A stretch of DNA of 64,000 nucleotides, taken from Tachypleus tridentatus. Lineage: Eukaryota > Arthropoda > Merostomata > Xiphosura > Limulidae. Positions 1 through 12,266 of the stretch are shown here, in pieces. Below the pieces are notes generated by a model. The model saw only the letters and a program-made list of their open reading frames with translations. It had not been told where the DNA came from and did no database searches. The stretch's first letter is position 1. Each line of letters begins with the position of its first letter. The stretch covers positions 168,309,310 to 168,373,309 of the forward strand of contig NC_134837.1 in NCBI RefSeq assembly GCF_004210375.1, given 5' to 3'. A program made the translations under genes and the position numbers.

Positions 1-456
1 TTTAATTGAAACTAGAAAAGGAGTAACTGAATATAAAGATCAAATTACACTTGAAAATACTGTTATATATTTTGAAAATTTAAAATAAACCAAAAACTTT
101 ATCATATAACAACATTAATAATTTGCGCAGTGAAACTGTTAGGAAAAAAGATAACTCGCAAAAGCTATACTGGTAAAAACATCATATTATATCCTGAAAA
201 TTCTCTCTGCCTCTATCAATTAGAACATATATAATTTTGCTCTCCATATTTTTTATTTCTGTATTTTTTATTCGCTATATATAATTATGGTGACTTGTGT
301 TAAGTAATTCTATTCCAAAATATGCACTGCTTTCATTTGTAATTATTGTTAATTCTAAGTTGCTTAAATATGGTCTGTTCTATTATAAAGTTGTTCAAAA
401 TCTTAGGTTTGTATTTTACTTTATTGGCTTTTAGATAATTATATAGGTTGTGACTG

Positions 457-575
457 GTACCCCAGTAAGACAGCGGCAAAGTTACAGACTTACAACTTTA
501 AAATTTGCGTTTTGATTGTTCGCGGTGAACACAGCTGTTAGCACAATGTGGCTTTGCTCTAAAACAAAGACAGCA
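457..575 (+). repeat. SINE family B copy, diverged
   Basis: CCCAGTAAGACAGCGGCAAA head and a TGTGGCTTTGCTCTAAAACA tail resemble the short tRNA-like SINE that recurs through the window. Confidence 0.55.
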
Positions 576-1464
576 TTTGACAGCTCAAGTAAATTTCTAA
601 GCATAGTTTAACTGTAATTTTTTTCTAAATGACAAAACCTATGTACCTTTTTTCTTCTTTATAAATGCGTAAAACTAAGCCTTTTAAATAAAATGGATAA
701 TTTATTTCAACATCTATGAAAATATCTGATATAAAATGACTCAAAATAGACTATTGCCTTGTGAAATACTAGTTCTAAGGCTATGGTAAAAATATCTTAT
801 ATAACTCCAAATAACTTTTCTTGTTCTTTAAAATTACTATAACAACTAATCAAGTATTCCTTTGAAAACACATGAAATCAAATAATAAAGTCGAGATTTA
901 TAATAGTGTTTAGTAAGAGGAAAATGTCGAGCTGTATTCTCTAGTGAGTTAACATAGTCACACTAGACACAATTTTTATATTCGTAAAACAAGAAACAAT
1001 ATAATATTATCTGATGTGTTTCTCTTTACTTTAAGGGAAAATGTCAATATACTTGCGTGAATATTTCTTCGTAATAGCATTCCCTTGAGAATGATATTCT
1101 GGCGTACATCCAAAATTTGAAAGTCTATGAAAGACGAAGATATTAGATGTTTTGAGAGTCATGTTGCCATAAAGTTGATAGAGTCACGAAGAAGAGGTTG
1201 TTTTTTAGAATGGTACATTCCATAGGTATAAGAAGTAAGATAAATATGTTTCATGAGTTTGGTGGGAATATCAAGTAATATTATATTTAAGCTAAAAATA
1301 AATGGTTTTAAAATATGAAAACAATGGATTCAAAGTAAAATGGCTTACTTTAAATGGTTTTAGTTGTTTGTAACATGAGTATGTCAAATTAACTCATAAA
1401 ATCTGTTTTTGTTATACAAGCAACTGTCTTCAATTCCGAGAATTATTGGTGTACATGTAATTAT

Positions 1465-1722
1465 AATACGAATCAAAACCCTAGAACCTCCTACCTTATT
1501 TGCTTCTAAGCTCAAAGCTACATAGGTGACTATCTGTCCAATAAGTGAAATCGAACCCCAGATGCTAACGTTCTAAGTAATACGAATCAAGACCCTAATA
1601 ACTCCTGTCTTATATGTTTTTTTAGCTTAAAGCTAGATAGTTGACTGTCTGCCCAATGCGTGAAATCGAACCTCAAATGCTAACGTTCTAATTCAAAAAC
1701 TTACCACTGACCCAATGAGGGC
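1465..1722 (-). repeat. Tandemly duplicated tRNA-like SINE (family D)
   Basis: Two direct copies of ~114 bp (1465-1578 and 1579-1692), each starting AATACGAATCAA and ending GATGCTAACGTTCTAA/ATGCTAACGTTCTAA. Each holds a minus-strand B-box-like region (GTGAAATCGAACC). The head (CCACTGACCCAATGAGG) follows only the second. Confidence 0.65.
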
Positions 1723-3221
1723 TCCTCTTCCTACATAAAAATCGTGAATTCCTAGGTAATTTTTTTTGGAGCTATATTAGATCCTGGGTAGTTCATGGTG
1801 TTTATTGATTATTATTGTTTCTATTAATTTTAAGGTGTTTTGAATACTTAAATCACTGCTGCTACCAAACATTGCCATCGAAAAGACCTCTCTGAGGCGG
1901 GATACAGTTGTCTTCCAGTAGTGGTGACCCCTCGTTTACCTATGATAGCATTAGGAAAAGAGATCGTAACATTTTAAATCAAGGTGAAAATAAAACCGGT
2001 TGAGCTCATTGCTGGTCTTGAAAAGTTACCTTATTTAATATAGAAATATATTTTATTTCCTAAAATAAATAAAATTAACGTGATCAAATTAGTGTACGCT
2101 GCAGGAGAGATTGAATTCATTCTCATGACAAGAAGTTATTTTATTATTGTAAAGCATAAGTTAGTTGGTTACGAATTGCAAGACCTTTATTTACAATTTC
2201 AAATTTTCTTAATGGATATCCAAACACTATGAGAAACGCATTATGAAAAAAAACTTCATTTTTTCCAAATCATTTTAAGACAATTATGTATAAATATAAT
2301 ACAATTTTAATAACTATTGCTAATAACAAAAATTAGGTTCAATGGATTGTTGAGTGTCTTTCTTTCAGAATTGCTATTTAACCATTTATCAGTTTAGGAA
2401 ATCTGCATTAACTTAGTTGATATCTTAGTCACACTTTCAGACTTGGAACATTTTCTTCTAAGTTATTCAGCAGAGTTAGCGCTATTACACAGCCTGCTTT
2501 GGTTTTATTGTTTTGAAATGTTTATATGTCTAAAGTAATTCCTGTACGCTGGATCCGAAAATGATGATCAATTTTCTCCTGCATACACAGAATTGTCACA
2601 AAACCTCACATGTACTTTTACATAAACAAATAATTTTCACTGAAACTGGGTCCCGTTTTGTTGATAACCACTGGCTATAGATCTTTCCAGACAAATCACG
2701 ACATAAGAGTTGTATAGTCATCTCGATCGTTCTAGAACCTGAAAACAACAAACATAGTAATAAAAATATGTTAATTGTGGTAAACAAAATAATAATTTCA
2801 TCTAAGAAATAATTTTTTCCCATTCGTGAAAAAGGATAGATGATAGAAAAAATGAATATTATTTTTGAAATCTGCTTAGTTGAATTAGGGTAAATCCGTT
2901 TTCAAAACCAAAATAACTTTTTGAAAATTAAATTCGCAGACCTGTGTTATCAATGTATTGATAAATAGCATACACGTTTCTAAGGTTAGTTAGTAAATTG
3001 GTATTATTTCTGATAATATTCCTTTTATATCAAAAACTCTCAACATATTCATTCCATAGAATAACTTCAGCAGAGTTATTGGTAATTTTTACCCTTTTTT
3101 TAATCTAATTTAACAAGCAAGACTCTCATTGGAATAGTAACTTTCCTGTCTACCTATTAAATCTACCTTATATTTATTTCAATGATTTTCTTCAGTTCTA
3201 CTTCAATACAAAAAGAGAAGT

Positions 3222-3340
3222 GGTGTGTGTGTGTGTTTCCTTATAGCAAAGCCACATTAAGCTATATGATAAGTCCATAGAGAGAAATCGAACTCCTGAT
3301 TATAAAGTTCTAAATCCGTAGAGTTACTGTACTAGCAGAA
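3222..3340 (-). repeat. SINE family C copy with GT tail
   Basis: Starts with (GT)n then CCTTATAGCAAAGCCACATT, includes GAGAGAAATCGAACTCC and ends near TACTGTACTAGCAG. This is a minus-strand short tRNA-like SINE. Confidence 0.65.
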
Positions 3341-4812
3341 AACAAAACAGAATAACTTTTGTCACCATGAACCAATCATCACCTTAGATTTTGAAGTTGT
3401 TTCTGTAAATTAACATCGTAGTGGAGAAAAATTGTAAAAAAAAAAAAAAAGGCTTAGAGCAACGTATTAGTATTCAAATTTTAATCCGAGAATACATATT
3501 CTGTAAGATTGCTTTTTTAAAATATTGAAACTTTCTACTTTGTCTCTAAACAAAAGATCAACATATATCCTACAAATGTTTATCTTCAAGACTTACGTAC
3601 AAGTGCCTTCTCTCTCCACTGTTGAATCAGATAACGTTCTGAAATAAGTTCAACGTTTTCCTTAGGGAAGGATGTTTAGTGTATTTACACTATGCAGAAG
3701 AAGAAAAGTTCATCTTTCGAAAGCGCTCTGGTTTTCGGGTTTATATTTCATTTTTATCAGACACATTGATTGGTATCTTTTTTTCTCTAACATTTGATTA
3801 AGGCCATCTTCTACTCTAGGCCATAAGGATAGGATCTCTCCTACGACTCTCCAATAACCATTTTCCTCTCCAATAGGAATAAGTGTTACAAAATAATAGA
3901 TCAAATATACAAAGTATGTTCATGACTGAGCGGCACCTGTTTTTTATTTTCCAATTTTTATCTCCCGCGGAGTAAAAAAAACGCACTTTCATGTAAATGA
4001 TGATATTATTCTAATATCACAACTATATTCTAACTATCTTCAACAGACGTTTCAGAACTTTTTATTGCATCTTACTGTTGAACATGGTTTATGTTTCGTA
4101 ACATATAAATAACAAAATTTTAATTCTGCAGTCACACTGCCAAAACTTATAAGAGTAAAGTTCGTCTGTATACAAGTTAAATGTAATTTTGTGACGTAGT
4201 ACACAGTAATTAATATAGATTTTTTTTTTTCTGTGGAGTTATCACCCAAAGTTACACAAAGGTTATCTGTGCATGAGTGTTCCTCAATTTGAAGTGATCG
4301 AGTAAATGAAAGGCGGATAGTCAACAACAATCACTAGAAACACTTTCATGGGCTATTGTTGTCTGACTAAATAATGTAATTTTATAGCCAACCTTATAGC
4401 TCACCCATAGCCACTAAATGCACAACGAGTTTTTTTGGCAATGGTACACGAACCCTAAACCCTCGAGTTCGTAATCTGAGTAAGCTACCACTGTGGCACA
4501 CTTACTATTTATTAGTATAAAATAGAAGATATAAAACGCACATTTGTTTAACTAAAAATTAAACTGGTTTAATATACGGGTAGTACGTTAAACTTCTTTA
4601 GTGAGCATTAATATAAAAAATTCCAACGCTTAAAAATCTAGAATTTCTGCTTAATAAATGTTTGCACTTAGACCATAGAGCTAACTCCACCAAGGTCAAG
4701 CTGACTAGATGTGTATTACAATTTATCACAGTAAGTAAGAAACTAATAAATAAGAGCACTCAGACATATTTCATACTCTCGCTTCGCTGTTCACTTTGCA
4801 AATTTATATTGG

Positions 4813-5037
4813 TTTTAGCTTGCGTTTTGTGCAAAGCTACACGAGGGCTATCTGCACTAGCTGTCCTTAATTTAGAAGTGTAAGACTAGAGGGAAAGCAG
4901 CTAGTCATCACTACCCACCGCCAACTTAAGAGCTACTTTTTACCAACGAAAAGGCGACATTGTTTTGTGTGGCGGGGATTCGAACCCGCGACCCTCAGAT
5001 TACGAGTCGAATGTCTTAACTATCTGGCCATGCCGGA
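4813..5037 (-). repeat. SINE family A copy
   Basis: Minus-strand copy of the abundant ~275-bp SINE. The tRNA-Thr-like head (A box TGGCCAGATAG, B box GGTTCGAATCC) is at the right end and the GCAAAGCTACACGAGGGCTA tail at the left. Confidence 0.85.
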
Positions 5038-5419
5038 ACTTCATGCGTTTGTATTGGATAACGACGAATTTCACTTTCGAAAACTAGAAAATCCTTCTCA
5101 GATTCAGACTGATGAAAGATCCTGATCATTTATTTGTTGTGTGATGAAAAGTATCAATCTTAATAAGCCCTTGAATTCAATCACATTTTACACAGTTATT
5201 AACCCAAAACTGCAAACATACCAAATCTTTCCATTATGCTTCAGTGTGATCTAGAATCTGGATCCAGATCAAATATGGAAAAAATTATTCCAGTACTGAC
5301 TTTTCATCTTGTTTACAAGTTTCATATACGTCAGCCTATTAGTTTCTAGAATATGAACTCGGAAACACAAACAAGATTGCAATGGTCTCTCCCTCCATCC
5401 AAGGGGGAAGATAAATTCA

Positions 5420-5526
5420 ACAAAAGCTACACAATGGGCTATCTGTGCTCTGCCCACCATGGATATCATAACCCATTTTCTAGGGGTGTGAGACCGCAGA
5501 CATACCGCTGTGCTACTGGGGGGAAT
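5420..5526 (-). repeat. SINE family B copy
   Basis: AAAGCTACACAATGGGCTAT, CTCTGCCCACCATGGATATC and ACATACCGCTGTGCTACTGG are all family landmarks. The open frame over it is not a gene. Confidence 0.75.
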
Positions 5527-6295
5527 GAATAATAAAATGCTTTCGGCTATTAACATCCATAAATTAACAAATCATCTACCTCACCAAAATTATAATTATG
5601 TCTAACATACCACGTTGCTCGGCGTAAATTGCATTGAAAATAGCAGGTTTACTAACTATTGTAACGTGTTTCAGATAATTATAATACTTTACCAAAGTTG
5701 AATATTAATTTACATTCCAGGATGATTAATTAGAATTGTCAGTTTTAATTAAACTTGTCTGTAATATATACAACAGTAGAAAGTAGTTTGTTCTATACAA
5801 AGAGACATACCACAGATATATTCTGATAAGCAGAATGTGTGTGTATTTTGTGTTATTCACTGAAGTAATAGTTTGTGTTCCTCTTCACACCTCAACATTT
5901 CTCAGGAATCTGAAACTGGACTGACATTAACATCTAATATTTTATTTATGCCTAGAAAAGAAAAATCACTAATAATTCATATTTCGTAAATACATCCTTA
6001 GTAAGGGTTCAGTTCTATTCCTTTTTGGATATATGATATAAAGACAGCTTATGGTAACATTTTCGTTTTATCTAACAAATATATTTACTGATGTTATTAT
6101 TGGGTGTAAGAAAAATTGTCTGAAATATATTACGTTGGAGCAACCTTAATTTATAACTCTGCCTAAAAAAACGTATTTGCTTTGCTATTGAAAAGAAAAT
6201 CAAAATATATTTGATTTTTTATCCTATTTAAAATTTAAAACGTAAATCTTATTAACATATTATTTTATTACATGATTTTGGGATAAAAATCTTTT

Positions 6296-6536
6296 GTTTT
6301 GAATTTCTTGCAAAGATACACGAGGGCTGTATGCGCTAGCCGTCCCTGATTTCGCAGTTTAAAACTAGAGAGAAGGCAGCTAGTTATCACCACCCAACGC
6401 CAATCATTGCGATACTTTTCTACGAACGAATAGTGGAATTAATCGTCACATTATAACGCCTCCACGCCTAAAAAAGCGAACGCGCGACCCTCATATAACG
6501 AGTCGAGTGCCTTATCCACTTGGGCATGCCGGGCTT
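6296..6536 (-). repeat. SINE family A copy
   Basis: Minus-strand, diverged but nearly full length. The tail GAATTTCTTGCAAAGATACA is on the left and the head ends GGGCATGCCGGGC on the right. Confidence 0.85.
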
Positions 6537-6605
6537 TGGAATAAAACAGTGAGAAATGAGTGTGGGGTTATTTTTTTATAAATAACCTGAAATATTTAAC
6601 CGAAA

Positions 6606-6676
6606 AGTGTGTGTATGTGTGTGCGTTTTCTTACGGCAAAGCAACATCGGGCGATCTGCTGACTCCACCGATTTAA
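6606..6676 (-). repeat. SINE family C fragment
   Basis: GT-rich tail then TTTTCTTACGGCAAAGCAAC; only the 3' half of the SINE is present. Confidence 0.5.
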
Positions 6677-7317
6677 CTGAAAAGCAAGTTAGACATAAGT
6701 GTTAATATTAAGTTCATAAATAATAATTTTAATACAAAAAAATACTGTGTTGGCTTAGTAACACGTAAATACAGTTTTTTAATTTAGTAAAAAAATCCGT
6801 GGCATATTTAGCAATTAGCGTTGTCAATACTGCTTAAAATGAACAGAATTGTCTTTTATTTTTTTAAGTCGCTTAAGGTTTTGAGAGTCGTGGGTTACGG
6901 ATTTTTAGGATTGTTTTATTCTGAGGTCACTGACTTTAACACACAGTGATTTCGGTGATTGACTGAGTCAATGAACAATCCACATCATTACAAATTTAGA
7001 ATCATATTGTCCCAGCTCCTATTCAATTAAAAAACAAATTGGCAAAATGTAAACTTTCTGTTCCGTCAATGTAACACATTCCGTGTTGCTATTTAGTTGC
7101 ATAAATTGCCACTTTGATGGCAAACCATAAACGAGATTTTGAGAGTCGATGCTACATGCTTTGGTCTTGTTTTTGAATGGCAATGTCACTTATTTTTCCA
7201 GCGAGACTTGGCAACACTGGTAGCAATGACACAAAGTACATCAACTTATGGTGCAACTACATCTGAAGTCAACAAACACTAATAGTAAACGCACGTTAAC
7301 AGAAAATATCTGGTACT

Positions 7318-7446
7318 GTGTCTCCCAGTGATACAGCGGCATGTCTGCAGACTTACAGCGCTACAAACCGGGTTTTGATACCTATAATGAGCAGAGCACA
7401 GATAACCCATTGTGTTGCTTTAACGTAATTCCAAACAAACAAACAA
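7318..7446 (+). repeat. SINE family B copy upstream of ALP
   Basis: CCCAGTGATACAGCGGCATG, AACCGGGTTTTGATACC and an (AAAC)n tail. It lies ~620 bp upstream of the first recognised ALP exon. Confidence 0.75.
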
Positions 7447-8070
7447 AACCAATAAAAAATATGGTACCGTGATAAAAAAAACAACAACACATTTTCAAGA
7501 AGTTGGTTTTCTTGGATCCCCTAAACGACAAGAGTATAGTTGATGTTATAAAAACGTACAATGTCGAGAGAGAAAAGTTACTTCGCAATATAAAACAATA
7601 TTTTTCCATTAAATTTTGTTACAGACTAAAACTAAGAATTGTAAATGAAAATTTTTGATCCAAAACATTTTAAATCCTTCGATATCTATTTCTTATGAAA
7701 ATGTAAATTGGTGATTTACTTATCAGACTTGGAGATTCGTTACTAGAAATACGATTTGCACGTTTAGCTGTACCTGCGTTATAAGTATAGCATTAGTCCC
7801 ACTAACTAACTGAAAGTAACCACTTGATGAAGCGGTTAATACTGACTGGTTACCTTCTCTTTGCTCCTAAGTTCAAAACTGGCGATATTTATGCCTGGAC
7901 CATAGCGGTCTTTCATATGCCTGTAGGGCCATTTTGTGCGCAAAGTGAACAAATAGATGTGAATATGACACAAGAAACATTGAACCACACACATATCTAC
8001 ACGATTATAAAAGAAATTATTTCGATGATAATGAGATTTGTTATTGTTTTTTTTCCTTCGTTCTTACCAG

Positions 8071-8101
8071 GAGGAACTTACCAGCTCCTAAGAACTTCAT
8101 T
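8071..8101 (+). other. 5'-UTR part of ALP exon, after a splice acceptor
   Basis: A strong pyrimidine tract (8046-8067) ends in CAG at 8068-8070, 31 bp before the ALP start codon. The start therefore lies in an internal exon, and at least one upstream non-coding exon is expected. I could not place that exon or the promoter. Confidence 0.6.
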
Positions 8102-9537
8102 ATGAACTGTGTGGTCTTTTCACTTATCTTTGGAGTTATTTTCCTGGCTGACTCAATTACAGCTACACCATACGACTTCAATGGTAAATGCATAACACAT
8201 TATATGTGTGTAAATATTATTATTGTTGTAACAGTAATCTATCTAAATATTGACACATCTTACGGTAAATATAGATACCCATCTAATTAACTTCTCTGTA
8301 TCATTCATGTGTATCAAAAGATTCGTGTTTCTATCTTTATTATACCAGAAATCTTATTAATGAGAATATTTCCTATGTTTCGTATCAGAGGACAACAAGT
8401 TGGAAGAATACAGAGAGCGCCTTCAAGAAGTTCTACCTTATGCAGAAAAGTAAGGTCCTAGCACAACCGTCATAATTATACAACCATGGTTGTGTTTTAT
8501 AAATCATAATTTTCCTATAACCAACAATTAAATAGCATACATTAGTAAGTATTAGCGAAGATATGGAAGAAATATACTTTTTACACCATTATAAACTTTC
8601 TAGAACTGTGTATCGTGCATTTTACTCTTCTGACCTGTCTTTTTGTGGATTAATTTTGTATATTGTATTGGGTTAATATGTATTCTGTGTGGTTTGAAAT
8701 TATGGTTTTAAATAACTGGGTACTATAAACTCTACAGGAAAAAGCTAAATCTCAGCTGGGTGTTAGGAACTGTACAGGAGCTACATCAAAGTTAAGCATT
8801 TTAAACTTTACAAGAGTTTTGCCACAGCTGGGCATTATAAACTTAACAGGAAAGAAATGAATTATTACTTGGTTTTCATTAAACGTTTTAAATTTCAAAT
8901 TGAGACTTAGAGATTCGTGGCATGACTTGTATTAATATGGTCTTGTTTTTGAATGGAGAAGCTATTGTTCACTGTTCTATTTGTGATGGTAAATTACGTT
9001 GGGTTGATACCATGTTACTCATTATGTTAGGTTATCACTACTGCTACTGTAGTAAGCATGTTATAAAGAACGATTTCATTACGGAATGTTCCAACTTTGA
9101 CATTAACGTTATTAAATCATTAAATACAAAAGGTAGTGGCTTTCAGGCCAACTCATTTATCTTCATAATTCTTTTGTAATTTGCTATTTTTCCAAACAAT
9201 TTGAATGTCTTAAAAAATACAAATTTTACGTATTCAGGGCTGCCACAAAGTTACGGCCATGATACCTAAAGAAATAGGTGAAGAATCTTGACCTCATTTT
9301 TAGAAAGTTCACACTAACGATATCTGCATGATATATTTAATATTTTATATAGCAAGAACATGGAAGTAAAATAAAATATCATTTAACTATTTTGCTAGGA
9401 GAAGCTGCATTCCCCGCAGCGGTAGCTGTGACAACCGACCTTACTCCTGCTGTGGGGGCTCTTCTTGTCGATGTAACCTCTGGGGCACTAACTGTCGCTG
9501 TCAGAGACAAGGCCTTTTCCAGGGATGGGGCAAATAA
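8102..9537 (+). CDS. Agatoxin-like peptide (ALP) precursor, three coding exons
   Basis: Coding exons are 8102-8183, 8389-8449 and 9399-9537 (stop TAA 9535-9537), giving a 93-residue precursor. All introns are GT-AG: intron 1 is phase 1 (205 bp) and intron 2 is phase 2 (949 bp). Residues 1-21 form a hydrophobic signal peptide with a plausible cleavage after Ala21. Residues 22-47 are an acidic propeptide. Lys48-Arg49 is a dibasic processing site whose Lys codon is split by intron 2. The mature part has eight cysteines (51, 58, 65, 66, 71, 73, 80, 82), spacing C-x6-C-x6-CC-x4-C-x-C-x6-C-x-C, and ends Trp-Gly-Lys-stop, the signal for an amidated Trp91. This cysteine scaffold plus the conserved NLWGTNC block and GLFQ-x-W-amide tail match the ALP family, known from arthropod neuroendocrine tissue and homologous to some spider-venom U-agatoxins. 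It is probably a secreted neuropeptide or hormone; a venom role is not implied. The longest open frame over exon 3 is a different frame and is not real. Confidence 0.9.
8712..8862 (+). repeat. Degenerate short tandem repeat in ALP intron 2
   Basis: About four diverged units of roughly 35-40 bp share the core 'AGCTGGGcattataaact..acagga'. They lie wholly inside ALP intron 2. Confidence 0.5.
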
Positions 9538-9822
9538 TTTCTCCAAGTGTACTATTTTAACTGTACGTCATCTATGACTGCTTTCTACGTCGCTGTAACC
9601 ACGTTGTTGATACAGTAGTATGTGTTCTATGTTTAATAATGACTTGTATTTATAGAAAGTTTATTGTCCTTTTCAAAGTATGATAGTATATATTTATTGC
9701 TTAACTTCTAATATTATTTACTTGTTCATATAAATTAAATTAAATTTGTAGTTTGCGTTTATTGATGAAATAGAATTTATTTTACGTGCTAATAAATCGC
9801 GTATATCAAACGTTACAGATGG

Positions 9823-9872
9823 CAAGTGACAACAAAGAAACAATTAAAGTCGATCTGATCGATTATGGCACA
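9823..9872 (+). other. Possible extra exon downstream of ALP
   Basis: A ~50 bp stretch open in only one frame (beginning ATG GCA AGT GAC) sits between an acceptor-like TTACAG and a donor GTAATT, about 290 bp after the ALP stop. It could be an alternative 3' exon, the first exon of another gene, or chance. Confidence 0.15.
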
Positions 9873-12171
9873 GGTAATTAAACAGTTTAATTTAATAACA
9901 TATAAGTCACTTTCAGATTCCGCCATTGTTGTTCTAAAGCAAAAATCACTAATTTCCAGAAGGACCTGCACTGTTCAACTGTCTCTTGTGGTAACACTGA
10001 TAATGAGCATCCTATCGAATGTATTGAGGAAAACATGTTAGTTTTTATACAAAGTACTTTTGAAAATGACAATCCCATCTTTTCAGTTAGCGGAATTAAA
10101 ATGTTTTATTTTAATGTTATGTCGCTGAATCAATATTGCATAAATTTTTGTGGAATCTACATATAATTCTATTTCTTCATAAATCTAATTAGAAAAATAT
10201 TGTATTTGGTATGCATCAAAGAAAAAACAAACATGATTGAATTTTTAGTTTTTAATCAATTGGTAAACTGTCTTCACGGTTATATTTCGAACATTATCCA
10301 AAGTAGATTTAGTGAGGTATCTAGAGAAAATATTAAATTAACAACTCATATGTCATAAACTTCAAATTTATTGGTAGTCGTTACTTTTCTCCAGGTTGGC
10401 CTAAAACATCAAGTGGTTCATACACAGGGCTGTATAAGTTTTTAATGTTTTATGGAAAGCAGTTTACAAATCACCTACTAGAATAGATTGTTCACAAAAC
10501 TCAAAATACACCAGTGTTAGTAGTCGAGCTTGAAGAGTAGGAATTTTTCTTTCTTTAGATTTTTGGTGAAACCGAGATTATATAGTAGAAAGTGGTCTCA
10601 CAACAAACAAACTGTGTGACACGTTTGATGACTACCCTATTGATTACACTTAACCTAGGAAATGCACAACGGCATCTATTTGCTATAAAACAAACTTTGT
10701 GAGCCGTAACGTTACAAATGTTGTTGGTTTTTGTTGGATTTTTTGCAAAAGTAACGTTAATAATAATGATAATTTGAAAAACCGTTTTTGTTTTTTTTCA
10801 AAGATCATAGTTTACATAACTCTTGAAGTAACAGGTAAATGAATTACATTCCACATTCTGTGGAAACCTATTTACTTATTTAATAAACAGATTGGAAGCC
10901 TTGAATTTATTTCCGTTTTCGTTTTGCACTTGATTTTGACATACAAAATATCATTAATTGTGAACCTACAATTCAGTATTAGTTTTGAGACTGTATAACT
11001 CTAATACTAGGTACATAAACCCGTTCAGTATACGTTCGAAGCGAATTATACGGGTAAAAATATTTTTTCTTCTGTTTTTCTGAAATTCAACTGTTCATGA
11101 AACACAGAAACGTTCAATTCAAAATACGACGAATATTTCACCACCAGTACTCCTGGAAAATGTTCTATATTTTTATATTTATGACCTAGTAAATGCAAAT
11201 GAAGTGTTTTATCATACATGTCTAATGATTTCTTTAACTGTTTATCATACATTATAATTTATTATTCTAGAATATCGATGGGTTTAGTGAAGTTTTAATT
11301 ACGTTTTGCATTATTCGTTTATCTTTTGGCCTAGCTGTATACATGAGCAGGTACTTATAATAAATTCACATGGATGTACGCAGCATAGGTAATGTGTTGT
11401 TTCTTGTATTAAACATCCTAAGAAATACAACACAGGTTTCATATAATCCTAGAATCTTATTTAAATTATAAAAATATAAAAGAAAACTCTTTTTTTTTCA
11501 ATTTCTTAGTAACGACATTTTACTATCTGTAAACACCAGAAATATAACAAAATATCTGAAGATGTGAAGAAACTATCTCCCTTTGGTGTCTTGAGTGACT
11601 ATTCCTAAAGATCAACGTTTGTAAGCAACATCAAAACATGATATTTTAAAACTCTTTAAAAATAAATTTTATTATATTGTCTACCATTTTGATTTAAGCC
11701 TTTTTAAAAATGAAATGTCCACGTATTAAAATAGGTTAAACGTACATTTATATATGCTACGCGCAAAATATCTTTCAAAAATTTACAATCTTGGAATGAA
11801 AATATAAAACGCCTCAAACTGTTATCCATTATTTTTTTTTCCAAAGTGCAAGACATCTTTTCATGGACAAAAAAAATCTTACAAACACCTGTTAGAGTTT
11901 TGTAAAATGCCAGTTGAAACGATTAATAATTTAGTAATCAAACAATGGCTGATAAATATAGTGAATATTTCCAGAATGAACATAGATAATTATTTTTTAA
12001 CTAAAACGTTATGGCAAATCAAAAAAGATAATTATGGACTCTTTTAGTCATTTACGACTCTATCAGTTTTAACTGATAATTGTGTTTTTATTGGTTTTTT
12101 TTTTTACTTTAACAAAAAGTAAAAAAAATACCTACTATTTTCTCTGTTGTGTTTTTTTTTAATATAAGGCT

Positions 12172-12266
12172 ATAAAAAGAGATATTTGTGCTGTCTACCA
12201 CGAGAACCGAAACTCGGTTTCCATCAGAGAAGTCCGTTGACATACCGCTGTGCCACTATTTTGGAC
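12172..12266 (-). repeat. SINE family B copy, diverged
   Basis: GTGCTGTCTACCACGAGAAC and GACATACCGCTGTGCCACTA on the plus strand correspond to a minus-strand SINE without a clear tail. Confidence 0.6.

Larger units (their letters stand above)
1..8070. other. Intergenic, repeats only
   Basis: Between the SINEs listed in this stretch I see no coding or RNA signal. A minus-strand frame at 2596-2740 begins after an acceptor-like TTTTCAG (plus-strand complement 2741-2748) and could be an exon, but nothing supports it further. Confidence 0.5.

Noticed and set aside
2596..2748. Possible minus-strand exon after TTTTCAG
   Set aside because: A good acceptor and ~48 open codons, but no partner exon, donor or known motif.
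4979..5035. tRNA-like sequences with A and B boxes (here and in every family A SINE)
   Set aside because: They are SINE heads: the same head is always joined to the same ~200-bp body, acceptor stems do not pair well, and most copies are mutated. I see no genuine tRNA gene.
9392..9577. 61-codon Ala/Val/Thr-rich open frame over ALP exon 3
   Set aside because: It is in the wrong frame. The frame demanded by the phase-2 splice from exon 2 gives the eight-cysteine peptide.
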